Source of the DNA: an uncultured Lachnospiraceae bacterium
Lineage (GTDB): Bacteria > Bacillota > Clostridia > Lachnospirales > Lachnospiraceae
Assembly (NCBI GenBank): GCA_910585075.1
Contig: CAJUED010000029.1
Span: forward strand, 1 to 48,315
Reading direction: 5' to 3'
DNA length: 48,315 bases
The notes beneath the pieces were generated by a model. That model had not been told where the DNA came from. It was given only the letters and a program-made list of their open reading frames with translations, and made no database searches. Positions 1-7,917 of the stretch are shown piece after piece (position 1 is the first letter of the stretch; each line of letters starts with the position of its first letter). The position numbers were made by a program, and so were the translations under genes.

Positions 1-114
1 GTAAAATATTTTTTAACTTTTTTAATCACCTCTTGACATTTCTTAGCTGGACTTTGGGCAAACGCCCGGATTGGAAAACAGGTTGAAAAAAGAAATAAGA
101 ATGAGGGGATTTTT

Positions 115-759
115 ATGATTCGAAACATTGTATTTGATATGGACGGTGTGTTAATAAATTCGGAGGCTTTGATTCTGGACGCCTGGAAAGAGGTTGCCGC
201 CGGTGCGGGAATCCCGGATATCGAGCACACATTATTGCAGTGCATTGGTATCACCGCTCCTGAAACAGAGGCTTTATTTTTCAGAACTTATGGAAAAGAC
301 TTTCCATATGAGAAATATAAAGAAGACGCCGCACAGATTTTCCAAAGGTACACCCGGGAAAATGGCCTGCCTGTCAAGCCCGGCGTTTACGAGCTCTTTG
401 CTTTTTTAAAGGAAAATGATTATCGGATTGGACTGGCGTCCTCCACCCGCGAAGCGGTGGTCCGGGAGGAAATGAAAAGCATCGGCCTCCTTGACTATTT
501 CCATGTGATTGTGTGCGGGGATATGGTTTCCCACAGCAAGCCTCATCCTGAAATTTATTTGAAAGCCTGCGAACTCCTTGGCGCAGAGCCTTCCGCTTGC
601 TATGCGGTGGAAGACTCGCCCAATGGAATCCGTTCGGCTTTCAGGGCGGGAATGAAGCCCCTGATGGTTCCTGATCTGGTTTTGCCGGATGCGGAGATAA
701 AAGGATTATTGTTCCGGCAGTTTGAGAGCCTGCTGGATGTGAAAAATTTTCTGCAGTAA
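115..759 (+). CDS. HAD-superfamily phosphatase/phosphomutase (beta-phosphoglucomutase-like)
   Basis: A 214-residue cytoplasmic hydrolase of the HAD subfamily that contains beta-phosphoglucomutase and small sugar-phosphate phosphatases. Motif I is FDMDGV with the nucleophile Asp8 and acid/base Asp10. Motif II is SST at 109-111, the motif III lysine is K142 (SKPHPEIY), and motif IV is EDSPNG with E166 and D167. The helical cap lies between residues about 15 and 85, and the length is normal for the family. A GAGGGG ribosome site precedes the ATG. The gene stands alone and converges on the ABC module. Substrate cannot be told from sequence: it could be a sugar-phosphate phosphatase or a mutase. 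The family call is secure, the substrate open. Confidence 0.9.
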   Translation: MIRNIVFDMDGVLINSEALILDAWKEVAAGAGIPDIEHTLLQCIGITAPETEALFFRTYGKDFPYEKYKEDAAQIFQRYTRENGLPVKPGVYELFAFLKENDYRIGLASSTREAVVREEMKSIGLLDYFHVIVCGDMVSHSKPHPEIYLKACELLGAEPSACYAVEDSPNGIRSAFRAGMKPLMVPDLVLPDAEIKGLLFRQFESLLDVKNFLQ

Positions 760-802
760 AACGGATATCAACCAATATTTCTATATGGTTTTGCATTTTT
801 CG

Positions 803-848
803 ACCGAATAATGTTTTATTAATTGCGTTTTTTAACCGAATAATGTTT
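803..848. repeat. Tandem direct repeat, 14 bases, period 32
   Basis: ACCGAATAATGTTT occurs exactly at 803-816 and 835-848, in the short AT-rich gap between the convergent HAD and ABC ATPase genes. On the minus strand the copies follow the ATPase stop codon. No hairpin with a clean T-run is seen, so this is not a standard terminator. Function unknown. Confidence 0.6.
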
Positions 849-853
849 ATATT

Positions 854-1507
854 TCAGAATATGCAGGCTATTGGCAACATAGAGAAGTCGATTTTCCCTT
901 TCTTTAACCGCAGGACAACATCCGCCTGCTCTGCCATCTCCCTGCTGTGGGTAACTACAATTACGCATTTTTCCTGTTCATGAGCCAGTTTCTGAAAAAT
1001 GGATATGATTTCATTCGCAGTATCTTCGTCCAGATTTCCTGTGGGTTCATCAGCCAACAGAATGGGCGCCCTGCTCGCCAATGCCCTTGCAATGGCTACC
1101 CTCTGCTGCTGGCCTCCGGACAACTGCATCACATTTCTTTTCCGCTGCGCTTCATCAATGCCCATCTGTGCCAGCAATTCTTCCGCATCAGCTTTCCCGC
1201 CAAGCTTTACATTCTCAATGGGCGTCAGGTAATCAATCAGATTATAATTCTGAAAAACCAGAGAAATATTATCCCTTCTATGCGCGTTTAATCCCTTCTC
1301 CGAAATATCCTCCCCCATGGCACAGACGGTTCCGTCAATCGGCACATCCAATCCCGCCAGTAAAGATAACAGAGTTGTCTTTCCCGAACCGCTGGAGCCT
1401 AAAACGGCATACATAACTCCCTTTTTAAATTCATAGGAAACATGATCCAGAATCGTCTTATCCTTCTGTGATTTATAATAATATGAAACATCCTTTAACT
1501 CTAACAT
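854..1507 (-). CDS. ABC transporter ATP-binding protein (Vex2/MacB/LolD-like)
   Basis: A 217-residue nucleotide-binding subunit of the MacB/LolD/FtsE branch. Walker A is GSSGSGKTT (37-45), the Q-loop Q is at 86, the signature is LSGGQ (129-133), Walker B is ILLADE (149-154) followed by the D-loop NLD, and the H-loop His is 187. It is the last gene of a minus-strand operon of lipoprotein, lipoprotein, permease, permease and ATPase, starting 10 bases after the second permease. It probably energises the two FtsX-type permeases in the membrane. The layout of two permeases plus one ATPase with a nearby two-component system resembles pneumococcal vex/vncRS. The exported or sensed substrate is unknown. 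Confidence 0.93.
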   Translation of the reverse strand: MLELKDVSYYYKSQKDKTILDHVSYEFKKGVMYAVLGSSGSGKTTLLSLLAGLDVPIDGTVCAMGEDISEKGLNAHRRDNISLVFQNYNLIDYLTPIENVKLGGKADAEELLAQMGIDEAQRKRNVMQLSGGQQQRVAIARALASRAPILLADEPTGNLDEDTANEIISIFQKLAHEQEKCVIVVTHSREMAEQADVVLRLKKGKIDFSMLPIACIF

Positions 1508-1517
1508 ACAGCCTCCT

Positions 1518-2957
1518 TTAGCTCATCTTACTTAAAATTTCTTTTGGCTTTTGTCCCATCACAAACATACAGGACGATAATGCCGCACTCAAAATTACAA
1601 CCAGTATGGAACATGCAGACAGAACCATTATTTTCCCCGTCACTTCGGTTTCGACACCCATGACCTCCGTCTCATACTCTGCCGCTTCAGTCCCTCCCGA
1701 CATGCCTTCCTCTGCTTTTTTCTGTTCCTCCTGCTGCCGCACCTGATAACCTACCAAATAATCCGCAACACTTTTTGACAGGGCAGGCGCACATATAGTT
1801 GCCAACATAAAGGAAACACATCCTATCAGGATTCCTTCTACTATCATTTGGGCGATAATTTCACTCTTGCTTTTCCCCATTGCCAGAAATATGCCGATTT
1901 CATGTACCCTGCCTTTCATCCAGAACAAAAATACCAGGAAAATAATAACTGCGCCTGAAACAACAGTCAGGATCAATATAATGGAACTCATTTCGTCCAA
2001 ATCCCCGAAATTTTCCGCCATCGTATCGCTCATCCCGGTATTATCAATGAAATCATAGCGTTTCCAGTTAATATCAGCTTTCTTTATCTGCTCCTTCACC
2101 GCATCATATTCATCCACATTCTCTACCCAGAATGTAGCATACTGGTATAACGGATCACCTTCACAGCCTTGGGGCTTTTCCGGGAAACGCAAATCTGTCA
2201 TGATGATATTCTCACTCCGGTAACTGTCCCCGTACATGACAGGCGTCATTTTATGGATTGTGTCATAAATCCCAACAATCTCCACACTGTAAACTTTAGA
2301 TGTTTCAGGCTCTTTCCGCTTATTAAACTCCAGCTTATCGCCAACCGATAATCCATTTAATTCCGCCAGCTCCCTTGATAAGACGCATACATCCTTATCC
2401 TCCGGTGTGATCATACGTCCCTCATTTACTTCTATGTTCCCATTCTGCACATCAAAGTCCAGCCGCATTTCCATATTCCCACGCAAAGACACCCCTAAAA
2501 GGTCTGAATGCTGGTCCGCATCCGGATCTTCAATACGTGCAAAATTCACAGGATTGACGACTATGTTCGCCGTAGTAATATTATATTCCGCAATTCCCTC
2601 CTGCCCTGCCAGCGTTTCAATATCCTCCATCTGTAGGGTTTCAAAAGAATTGTCATGCCATATCATCCAGTCTCCGGATTCGAGCTGCTCTATATGGGAT
2701 CCGTCTACACTTCCATTCTGCCCTCCCAATTTTTTTATTGCTTCAGCCGTCCTGTCATGTCTGTCCGCTTCATTTTCTTCCATCCGAAACGATGCTCCAA
2801 GCGCCTGCTTACCCTCTGTCTGCGTCCGGACATTTGCTGATTTACATGCCCACCCCGCATACACAAAGCAGGATGTCACAAACACAATGCTTAAAAGAAG
2901 GATTGTCTTTGCCCGTTTTCTGAGCAGACAGCGTATGCTTAACTCTAAAATGTTCAT
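1518..2957 (-). CDS. ABC transporter permease, FtsX/MacB type
   Basis: A 479-residue membrane protein. It has an N-terminal membrane segment (about 15-38), a long extracytoplasmic region of roughly 280 residues (MacB_PCD-like), then a FtsX-type three-helix domain. The extracytoplasmic loop between the last helices carries an unusual acidic, repetitive stretch (EAAEYETEVMGVETEVTG). I start at the ATG at 2957; an upstream in-frame TTG at 2969 touches the AAAGGGG ribosome site and is less likely. It lies between the other permease and the ATPase, and probably forms a heterodimer with the 2979-4178 product. Confidence 0.88.
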   Translation of the reverse strand: MNILELSIRCLLRKRAKTILLLSIVFVTSCFVYAGWACKSANVRTQTEGKQALGASFRMEENEADRHDRTAEAIKKLGGQNGSVDGSHIEQLESGDWMIWHDNSFETLQMEDIETLAGQEGIAEYNITTANIVVNPVNFARIEDPDADQHSDLLGVSLRGNMEMRLDFDVQNGNIEVNEGRMITPEDKDVCVLSRELAELNGLSVGDKLEFNKRKEPETSKVYSVEIVGIYDTIHKMTPVMYGDSYRSENIIMTDLRFPEKPQGCEGDPLYQYATFWVENVDEYDAVKEQIKKADINWKRYDFIDNTGMSDTMAENFGDLDEMSSIILILTVVSGAVIIFLVFLFWMKGRVHEIGIFLAMGKSKSEIIAQMIVEGILIGCVSFMLATICAPALSKSVADYLVGYQVRQQEEQKKAEEGMSGGTEAAEYETEVMGVETEVTGKIMVLSACSILVVILSAALSSCMFVMGQKPKEILSKMS

Positions 2958-2978
2958 ATCAATAATCAACCCCTTTCC

Positions 2979-4178
2979 TCAGCCCTCCATCTCTGAAAGG
3001 ATTTCCTTTACAGGTTTTTTCATATATGGAAAAATGGCAATTCCGGTCAACACCATAACAAAGGCCAGACCTACGCATAAAACCGACAGCATCCGTCCTG
3101 ATGATAATTCCGGCGTCATGCTGCTTCCCTGCGTGAGCGCCATGCCGTTACTGATTTGTGGCAATAAAATCCTTGTCGCAAGCCCTGCCCCGATAAATGC
3201 AATGAAATAGAGAATCCCTTCTTCCAGCAGCATTTGTGATAATATATTCCTTTTGGATATGCCAAGGCTGATCAGGACCGCTATCTCTGTTTTCCGGCCG
3301 CGCATCCACATGGCAAGCAAAAGACCGGTTATGAAACTGCCTGCGGCCACGGTCAAAACGAAAATCAAAAATGTAATCCTGCCCGTCTGCCCGATCATCA
3401 TTTTCAATTTTTGGAATGTGCGGTCTGTTATTCCTGCCTCCGCCCTGTCCTGATACATTTTTTCCAGTACTTCTTTTGTGTCCATAAGCTGCTCCGGATT
3501 ATTCACATACACTGCTACATTTATAAAACCGGTTCTACCGGACAGACTATTTACAAAATCTGTCGTTCCATAAATCTGGTTTTCTATGCGGTTTGCCGTC
3601 CGCACATTTTCAGTCTGGCTCCGTTCCGTTCCCGACAGGAACAGCCCGGAAACAACCGCTTCCCGCTTTCCCTTATCCACCGTTTCAAATGTAATCTTAT
3701 CGCCTGTCCGAATCCCGTTATGCTCTGCCAGAAACTGATTGATCACAACTTCTTCATTCTTTTGTGGATAATTTCCCTCTACAAGCCGATATACTTTATC
3801 CGCAAATGGACTGTCATTCTCTAATTTATCGTACCCATGAATCGTAAACATATCTCCGGAGCCTTCACTGCCGGCAACCGGGATACAGGTTGTGGAAATA
3901 ACCCGTATTTCCGATATGCGGTTGAGTCTGTTTACATTGGGTGTCTTTCCTATTGCCTGCATATCCGTTTCCTCAAAAGGGTGATTCACATCCATGCTTT
4001 CCAATGTTATTTTGCTCTCCGCTTTTTTTCGGAGTTCTTCAACCAGCCTTAAAGATACTGTCCGTATCCCCAATGTGCCTAAAACCATACCGTTAATGAC
4101 CAGAAACAAAAACAGCAGTAACGCAGACTTCATCTTTTTTCTCCGAATATAACACAGCGCCCTTGCCAAACAATCCAT
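2979..4178 (-). CDS. ABC transporter permease, FtsX/MacB type
   Basis: A 399-residue FtsX-like permease: N-terminal helix (about 15-38), an extracytoplasmic domain to about residue 270, then three further helices. The ending (KKPVKEILSEMEG) is echoed by the downstream permease (QKPKEILSKMS), which supports an ancient duplication. AGGAGG lies five bases before the ATG. It sits in the operon with 21 bases to the following permease and 9 bases after the lipoprotein. Most likely it is one half of a heterodimeric mechanotransmission-type exporter rather than a classical importer. Confidence 0.88.
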   Translation of the reverse strand: MDCLARALCYIRRKKMKSALLLFLFLVINGMVLGTLGIRTVSLRLVEELRKKAESKITLESMDVNHPFEETDMQAIGKTPNVNRLNRISEIRVISTTCIPVAGSEGSGDMFTIHGYDKLENDSPFADKVYRLVEGNYPQKNEEVVINQFLAEHNGIRTGDKITFETVDKGKREAVVSGLFLSGTERSQTENVRTANRIENQIYGTTDFVNSLSGRTGFINVAVYVNNPEQLMDTKEVLEKMYQDRAEAGITDRTFQKLKMMIGQTGRITFLIFVLTVAAGSFITGLLLAMWMRGRKTEIAVLISLGISKRNILSQMLLEEGILYFIAFIGAGLATRILLPQISNGMALTQGSSMTPELSSGRMLSVLCVGLAFVMVLTGIAIFPYMKKPVKEILSEMEG

Positions 4179-4187
4179 ACTGACCTC

Positions 4188-4826
4188 CTACCGCCATCTT
4201 GTAATCACAACTTTGTCGGCAACCCAATTTTTTTCATTCTGACAGGTGCCGTATATATTCACATCCGTATCTTTTTTAATGCTGCTTTTGTCGGTGTCTT
4301 CCCTTGAAGCTTCAGCCTGCGCCCCTATACTGAAGTAAATGACCTGAAAAACAACATCCTCGGAATAAGTTATGTGGATGTTCGTTTCTTCCGATTCATA
4401 ACCCGGAGCGGCAATACCTCCCTCCATTGTCCCATCCTCATTTATGACCATTGTCCGGGGAGTTATGGTGAATCCAATATCCGAAAAGTCAACAACCCTC
4501 CCGCTTAAATCAGCTCCATCATAAAATATACCTTCCGCCTTGCTGTCATCTGACATTCCACTGCTGCCCTCTGCCTCATTGATACTCTCCGCACTGCTGT
4601 CAGCAGTTTCCCCATGATTGCCTGCTGTCCCGCCGGCGCCGTTTTCTCCACTGCCAGCTTTTGCTTCCCTCGTTTCAGTGCCTTCATTACCATCGCTCTC
4701 TTTAGCCGTTTGTACCTCCGGCGTACCCGTCCGGTCGTTTCCCTTACCCGAACATCCTGACATGCCGGCACACAAAATAACAGACAAACCAAAAACACCT
4801 GCCATCTTCAATATCTTTCTTTTCAT
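4188..4826 (-). CDS. Lipoprotein, partner of ABC module (paralog of next upstream gene)
   Basis: About 212 residues. A lysine-rich start and hydrophobic core end in the lipobox SGC, so Cys25 is probably lipidated and the protein tethered outside the membrane. A low-complexity Gly/Glu/Ser linker (about 26-95) is followed by a compact beta-rich domain of some 115 residues beginning FYDGADLSGRVVDFSD and ending WVADKVVITRWR. The same domain is in the 4862-5509 product (SREDxDKSSIKK and ADKV-I-RW are shared), so the two arose by tandem duplication. The C-terminal pattern resembles small OB-like DUF5666 domains, but that is only an impression. An in-frame ATG at 4838 sits one base from AAAGGAG, so the exact start is uncertain. 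Confidence 0.8.
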   Translation of the reverse strand: MKRKILKMAGVFGLSVILCAGMSGCSGKGNDRTGTPEVQTAKESDGNEGTETREAKAGSGENGAGGTAGNHGETADSSAESINEAEGSSGMSDDSKAEGIFYDGADLSGRVVDFSDIGFTITPRTMVINEDGTMEGGIAAPGYESEETNIHITYSEDVVFQVIYFSIGAQAEASREDTDKSSIKKDTDVNIYGTCQNEKNWVADKVVITRWR

Positions 4827-4861
4827 CCTTATAACCATGCTCCTTTCTCAGCCTGATCGTT

Positions 4862-5509
4862 TTAGCTGTTTTTCCACCTCTGTATGAGAACCTTATCTGC
4901 AGTCCAGTTTTTCCCATCCTCACCGGTCCCAAAAACATATACCAATGTCTGTTTTTTAATGCTGCTTTTGTCAGCATCTTCTCTTGAGGATACTTCCTGC
5001 AGACTCATGTCGAAATATACAACCTCAAAAATCGTATTTTCCGTATAAGTTACATAGATATTATCCTCCTCATTTTCCTTCCCCGGAGCCGCCTCCCAGC
5101 TGTTCCTCGTTCCATCCTCATATACGACTGTATGAACAGGTGTTATTGTAAAACCGGTATCGGAAAATTCAAGCACCCTTCCATTCAGGTCGGCTCCTTC
5201 AAAATACACGGATTCCATATTGCCTCCTACATCAGCGCTATTTCCAACTTCATTATTTAATTCAGTACTTTGAGGTGCTGCACCTTGGCTATCTGATGCA
5301 TCCGGTTCACTGTTTTCTTCACTGCCAGTTTCCATCTCACTGTCACCCCCTGTTCCACCACTATCATGTAATGCGACGCTCTGAATATCCAATGTACCCG
5401 GCTCCGCCGTCTCTCCATCGTCTCCCTTCCCTGCACAACCGGCCATGCTCATACTAAGCGCAAAGCTCAAGATTAAGGTTCCTGCTGTTCCCAACATGTT
5501 TCTTCTCAT
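4862..5509 (-). CDS. Lipoprotein, partner of ABC module
   Basis: About 215 residues: signal peptide, lipobox AGC with Cys25, an acidic Ser/Gly linker with repeated SE-type stretches, then the same C-terminal domain as its downstream paralog (YFEGADLNGRVLEFSD to WTADKVLIQRWKNS). The start at 5509 is chosen because GGAGG lies five bases upstream; the more distal ATG at 5521 overlaps that ribosome site. It is the first gene of the exporter operon. Its leader has a striking hairpin/pseudoknot potential (5524-5650). It may be an extracytoplasmic accessory or sensing subunit of the FtsX-type transporter; function not known. Confidence 0.82.
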   Translation of the reverse strand: MRRNMLGTAGTLILSFALSMSMAGCAGKGDDGETAEPGTLDIQSVALHDSGGTGGDSEMETGSEENSEPDASDSQGAAPQSTELNNEVGNSADVGGNMESVYFEGADLNGRVLEFSDTGFTITPVHTVVYEDGTRNSWEAAPGKENEEDNIYVTYTENTIFEVVYFDMSLQEVSSREDADKSSIKKQTLVYVFGTGEDGKNWTADKVLIQRWKNS

Positions 5510-5523
5510 TTTTTCCTCCATTT

Positions 5524-5650
5524 CCGAAGCGTTCTACTCTGAGTCTGCCGCCGACATACTCATAGGAACCGCGAACAGAATTTCCAATTCTGCTTTGCGA
5601 CTAAACGGCATTTTCCATGTCGCGAATTTGTGACGCTTCGGCACAAATTC
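5524..5650 (-). other. Structured leader with possible pseudoknot, or small inverted-repeat element
   Basis: Arms GAATTTGTG (5624-5632) and CACAAATTC (5642-5650) form a perfect 9-bp hairpin. Its 9-base loop ACGCTTCGG (5633-5641) is exactly complementary to CCGAAGCGT at 5524-5532. In the minus-strand transcript the latter lies three bases before the ATGGAGG ribosome site of the 4862-5509 lipoprotein. A second dyad, CAGAATT/AATTCTG, lies between (about 5575-5592). Either an RNA pseudoknot could mask translation, or 5524-5641 is a 118-base element with 9-bp inverted ends. The base pairing is seen; both functions are inference. Confidence 0.55.
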
Positions 5651-5680
5651 CTGCTTGTCATAAAGCATAGCATCCGACTG

Positions 5681-5739
5681 CTCTAAAAATCTTCTATTTG
5701 GGCAACGGATTTTAAGAGCTTTTTAGAAGATTTTTCGAG
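5681..5739. promoter_or_regulatory. Long inverted repeat, candidate response-regulator site
   Basis: CTCTAAAAATCTTCTA (5681-5696) and TAGAAGATTTTTCGAG (5724-5739) match as inverted arms at 15 of 16 positions, with a 27-base spacer. The right arm ends eight bases before the extended -10 of the response-regulator gene, replacing a recognisable -35. This position fits activator binding, presumably by the adjacent OmpR-type regulator. Confidence 0.5.
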
Positions 5740-5746
5740 AATGTTT

Positions 5747-5755
5747 TGTTATACT
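5747..5755 (+). promoter_or_regulatory. Extended -10 promoter for the two-component genes
   Basis: TGTTATACT gives a TGn-extended -10 (TATACT, 5750-5755) about 70 bases before the response-regulator ATG. No good -35 is present, consistent with an activator-dependent promoter. Confidence 0.5.
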
Positions 5756-5763
5756 GAAAATAA

Positions 5764-5796
5764 GGAATCGTTAAGTAACAGCCGCTTAACAATTCC
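5764..5796. promoter_or_regulatory. Inverted repeat in the response-regulator leader
   Basis: GGAATCGTTAAG (5764-5775) and CTTAACAATTCC (5785-5796) pair at 11 of 12 positions with a 9-base loop. It lies just after the -10 element and before the GGAG ribosome site (5811-5814). It may be an operator or an RNA hairpin. Confidence 0.5.
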
Positions 5797-5822
5797 TGTC
5801 AATTCTATGTGGAGATGACGCT

Positions 5823-6518
5823 ATGAAGATTTTACTTTTAGAGGATGATAAATACCTTTGTGGCAATGTGAAACAGCAGCTCACAAAAGAAGGCTATATT
5901 GTTGATGCCTGCGGTGACGGCGAAGAAGGCCTTTTGCTCGCCCTTAACATGGGCAGCAGTTATGACCTTGCAGTCATTGACCGGATGCTCCCTGTTGTAG
6001 ATGGACTCACAATCATAAAGGCGATGCGGAACAAACAAATACAGATTCCCGTCATCATCATAACAGGCATGTCGGAATTACAGGATAAAATTGAAGGTCT
6101 GGACAACGGCGCAGATGATTATCTTTCAAAACCTTTTCATATGCCAGAACTTTCCGCACGTATCCGTGCTTTAACCCGCCGACCTGCCGGTCTGAGCAGA
6201 GACATAAGTCTTTCTTTCCATGACCTTTCTCTTGACCTGACAAAAAGACAGCTTATTTGCAAAGAAAATTTCGTAGCACTGACGCCTACGGAATTCCACC
6301 TGATGCATGCGTTTCTGAAACAGCCCGACACTCTGCTGACCAGAGAACACCTGATTCAAAAAGTGTGGGAGGCAGATGCATCTGTGGAAACCGGGAATCT
6401 GGATAACTACATCTATTTTCTACGCAAGCGCATCCGTACAATAGCAAGCGGCTGCGTTCTTTCTTCCGTGTACGGTTCCGGATATATACTGGAGGCTGGA
6501 AATGATAAAAAGGCTTAA
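5823..6518 (+). CDS. OmpR-family response regulator
   Basis: 231 residues. The receiver domain has the acidic pocket LEDD, phosphoacceptor Asp53 (VIDRMLP), Thr81 and Lys103 (LSKPF). The C-terminal winged helix (about 130-225) has the family features LTPTEFHLM and NLDNYIYFLRKRI. The ribosome site GGAG lies eight bases before the ATG. The kinase start overlaps its end by 17 bases, so the two are co-translated. It is divergent from the lipoprotein/ABC operon, which is the likely target together with its own promoter, as in vncR/vex-like modules. Confidence 0.93.
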   Translation: MKILLLEDDKYLCGNVKQQLTKEGYIVDACGDGEEGLLLALNMGSSYDLAVIDRMLPVVDGLTIIKAMRNKQIQIPVIIITGMSELQDKIEGLDNGADDYLSKPFHMPELSARIRALTRRPAGLSRDISLSFHDLSLDLTKRQLICKENFVALTPTEFHLMHAFLKQPDTLLTREHLIQKVWEADASVETGNLDNYIYFLRKRIRTIASGCVLSSVYGSGYILEAGNDKKA

Positions 6519-7806
6519 ACGAAATCTCTACATTTTGTTGATTGGCTCGCTCATGCTGTTTTTTTCCATTGTGTTCTGTCTGTTCATTCAACAGACTATT
6601 AAGGAGAAAAGAAAAAATTCCATAGCTTACCTGAACAGAATGGCTTCCATGCTGGTCTTTTCAATGGAGCAGAACTCTGATTACATGGAGATTTTGTCCC
6701 TTTATGAAAAAAAGCTTGGTCACTCCTTCCGGCTTCTTTCCGATACGGACCCATTTTTATACCAAAGTGAGAATTTGGAAGATTGTTCCGAGATTATAGA
6801 TACCTTTCTGTGCACACTGCAACAGCATCCCAGCTATGCTCTTAACCCTCTTGCATTAAAAGACTGTGAACGCAGCAGCCAGTCTGCGGCATATCCCATC
6901 CGTATGCCGGACGGGAAAAACTATAACTGCGTCTATTGCGAGATTGTTACAGGCTATGGCATTACATATGGATTATCCATTGTAAAAGAAAGCGATAGTT
7001 TCGTCTCTCTGCTATTGCCCGAATTAAAGTTTTATATCTGTATATGGTGCGGCGTTTTCCTTTTTATTATTTTTCTGTCCCGGATTCTTACCGGAATCAC
7101 CGTAAAACCAACAGAGACGGCCATGCAGAGCCAGAAAGACTTTATTGCTGCTGTTTCCCATGAATGCAAAGCTCCATTAGCGGCAATCCTTTCCTCCGCG
7201 GAAATGATTGAATCCGCACCGGATATTCCGAATACCATTAAAGAGCACGCACAGGTGATTGATTCGGAAGTATCACGCATGTCCCGGCTTATTGGGGATT
7301 TGCTTTTGCTCTCATCTCTTGATGCCGGAAGCTGGTCTTTTCATATGGAAGAAATCAATATAGATACGCTGCTGATAAACCTGTATACAAAATATGAACA
7401 GATTTGCAGAAAAAAGAATATACTGTTACGGCTTAATATACCGGATGAATGCTGTCCGCCCTTTTATTCCGATTCGGACAGACTGAACCAGATTATCAGT
7501 ATCTTTCTTGATAATGCGGTTTCATACTCCTTGCCCGAATCTGAAATTTCACTAAATGCATCCATAGAAAAAAACAAGTTGGAAATTACAATGATTGATC
7601 ATGGGATTGGCATCAGCGACAAGGATAAGCCCTTTATATTTAACCGCTTCTATCAATGTGACAAGTCCCGCACTCAAAGAGAGCATTTTGGACTTGGACT
7701 TAGTATTGCAAATGAACTAATTTCACTCCTTGGCGGAAAGATATATCTAAGGGATACCCCTGGCGGCGGATGCACCTTCACGATTGCCCTGCTGTCAATG
7801 CAATAA
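6502..7806 (+). CDS. Membrane sensor histidine kinase
   Basis: 434 residues with two membrane helices (about 9-30 and 174-195) bracketing a 140-residue extracytoplasmic sensor region. The H-box is atypical: His220 sits in SHECKAPLAAI rather than the common SHELRTPL. ATPase motifs are intact: N-box Asn338 (FLDNAVSY), G1 DHGIG (366-370), F-box PFIFNRF and G2 GLGL (397-400). GGAGG precedes the ATG by six bases inside the regulator gene. It should phosphorylate the 5823-6518 regulator in response to an envelope signal, probably linked to the exporter substrate. Confidence 0.93.
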   Translation: MIKRLKRNLYILLIGSLMLFFSIVFCLFIQQTIKEKRKNSIAYLNRMASMLVFSMEQNSDYMEILSLYEKKLGHSFRLLSDTDPFLYQSENLEDCSEIIDTFLCTLQQHPSYALNPLALKDCERSSQSAAYPIRMPDGKNYNCVYCEIVTGYGITYGLSIVKESDSFVSLLLPELKFYICIWCGVFLFIIFLSRILTGITVKPTETAMQSQKDFIAAVSHECKAPLAAILSSAEMIESAPDIPNTIKEHAQVIDSEVSRMSRLIGDLLLLSSLDAGSWSFHMEEINIDTLLINLYTKYEQICRKKNILLRLNIPDECCPPFYSDSDRLNQIISIFLDNAVSYSLPESEISLNASIEKNKLEITMIDHGIGISDKDKPFIFNRFYQCDKSRTQREHFGLGLSIANELISLLGGKIYLRDTPGGGCTFTIALLSMQ

Positions 7807-7917
7807 CGTCCGTGCCGTCGTCTTTTCTGATTTTACAGAATCATCGCGTCCGGATATACCGGTGCATAGTCGATGGTTACATTGTTACAATTCGGAGATA
7901 ACAGCGGCACTTTAATT

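Noticed and set aside
54..70. GGGC/GCCC mini-hairpin and TTGACA near the left edge
   Set aside because: TTGACA at 33-38 has no -10 at proper distance and the hairpin is only four pairs; not enough for a promoter or terminator call.
2407..3210. Long open frame opposite the permease gene
   Set aside because: It lies antisense to a clear FtsX permease, shows no family features and is a coding shadow.
5445..5633. Plus-strand frame across the structured leader
   Set aside because: It runs antisense through the lipoprotein signal peptide and the hairpins; no ribosome site.
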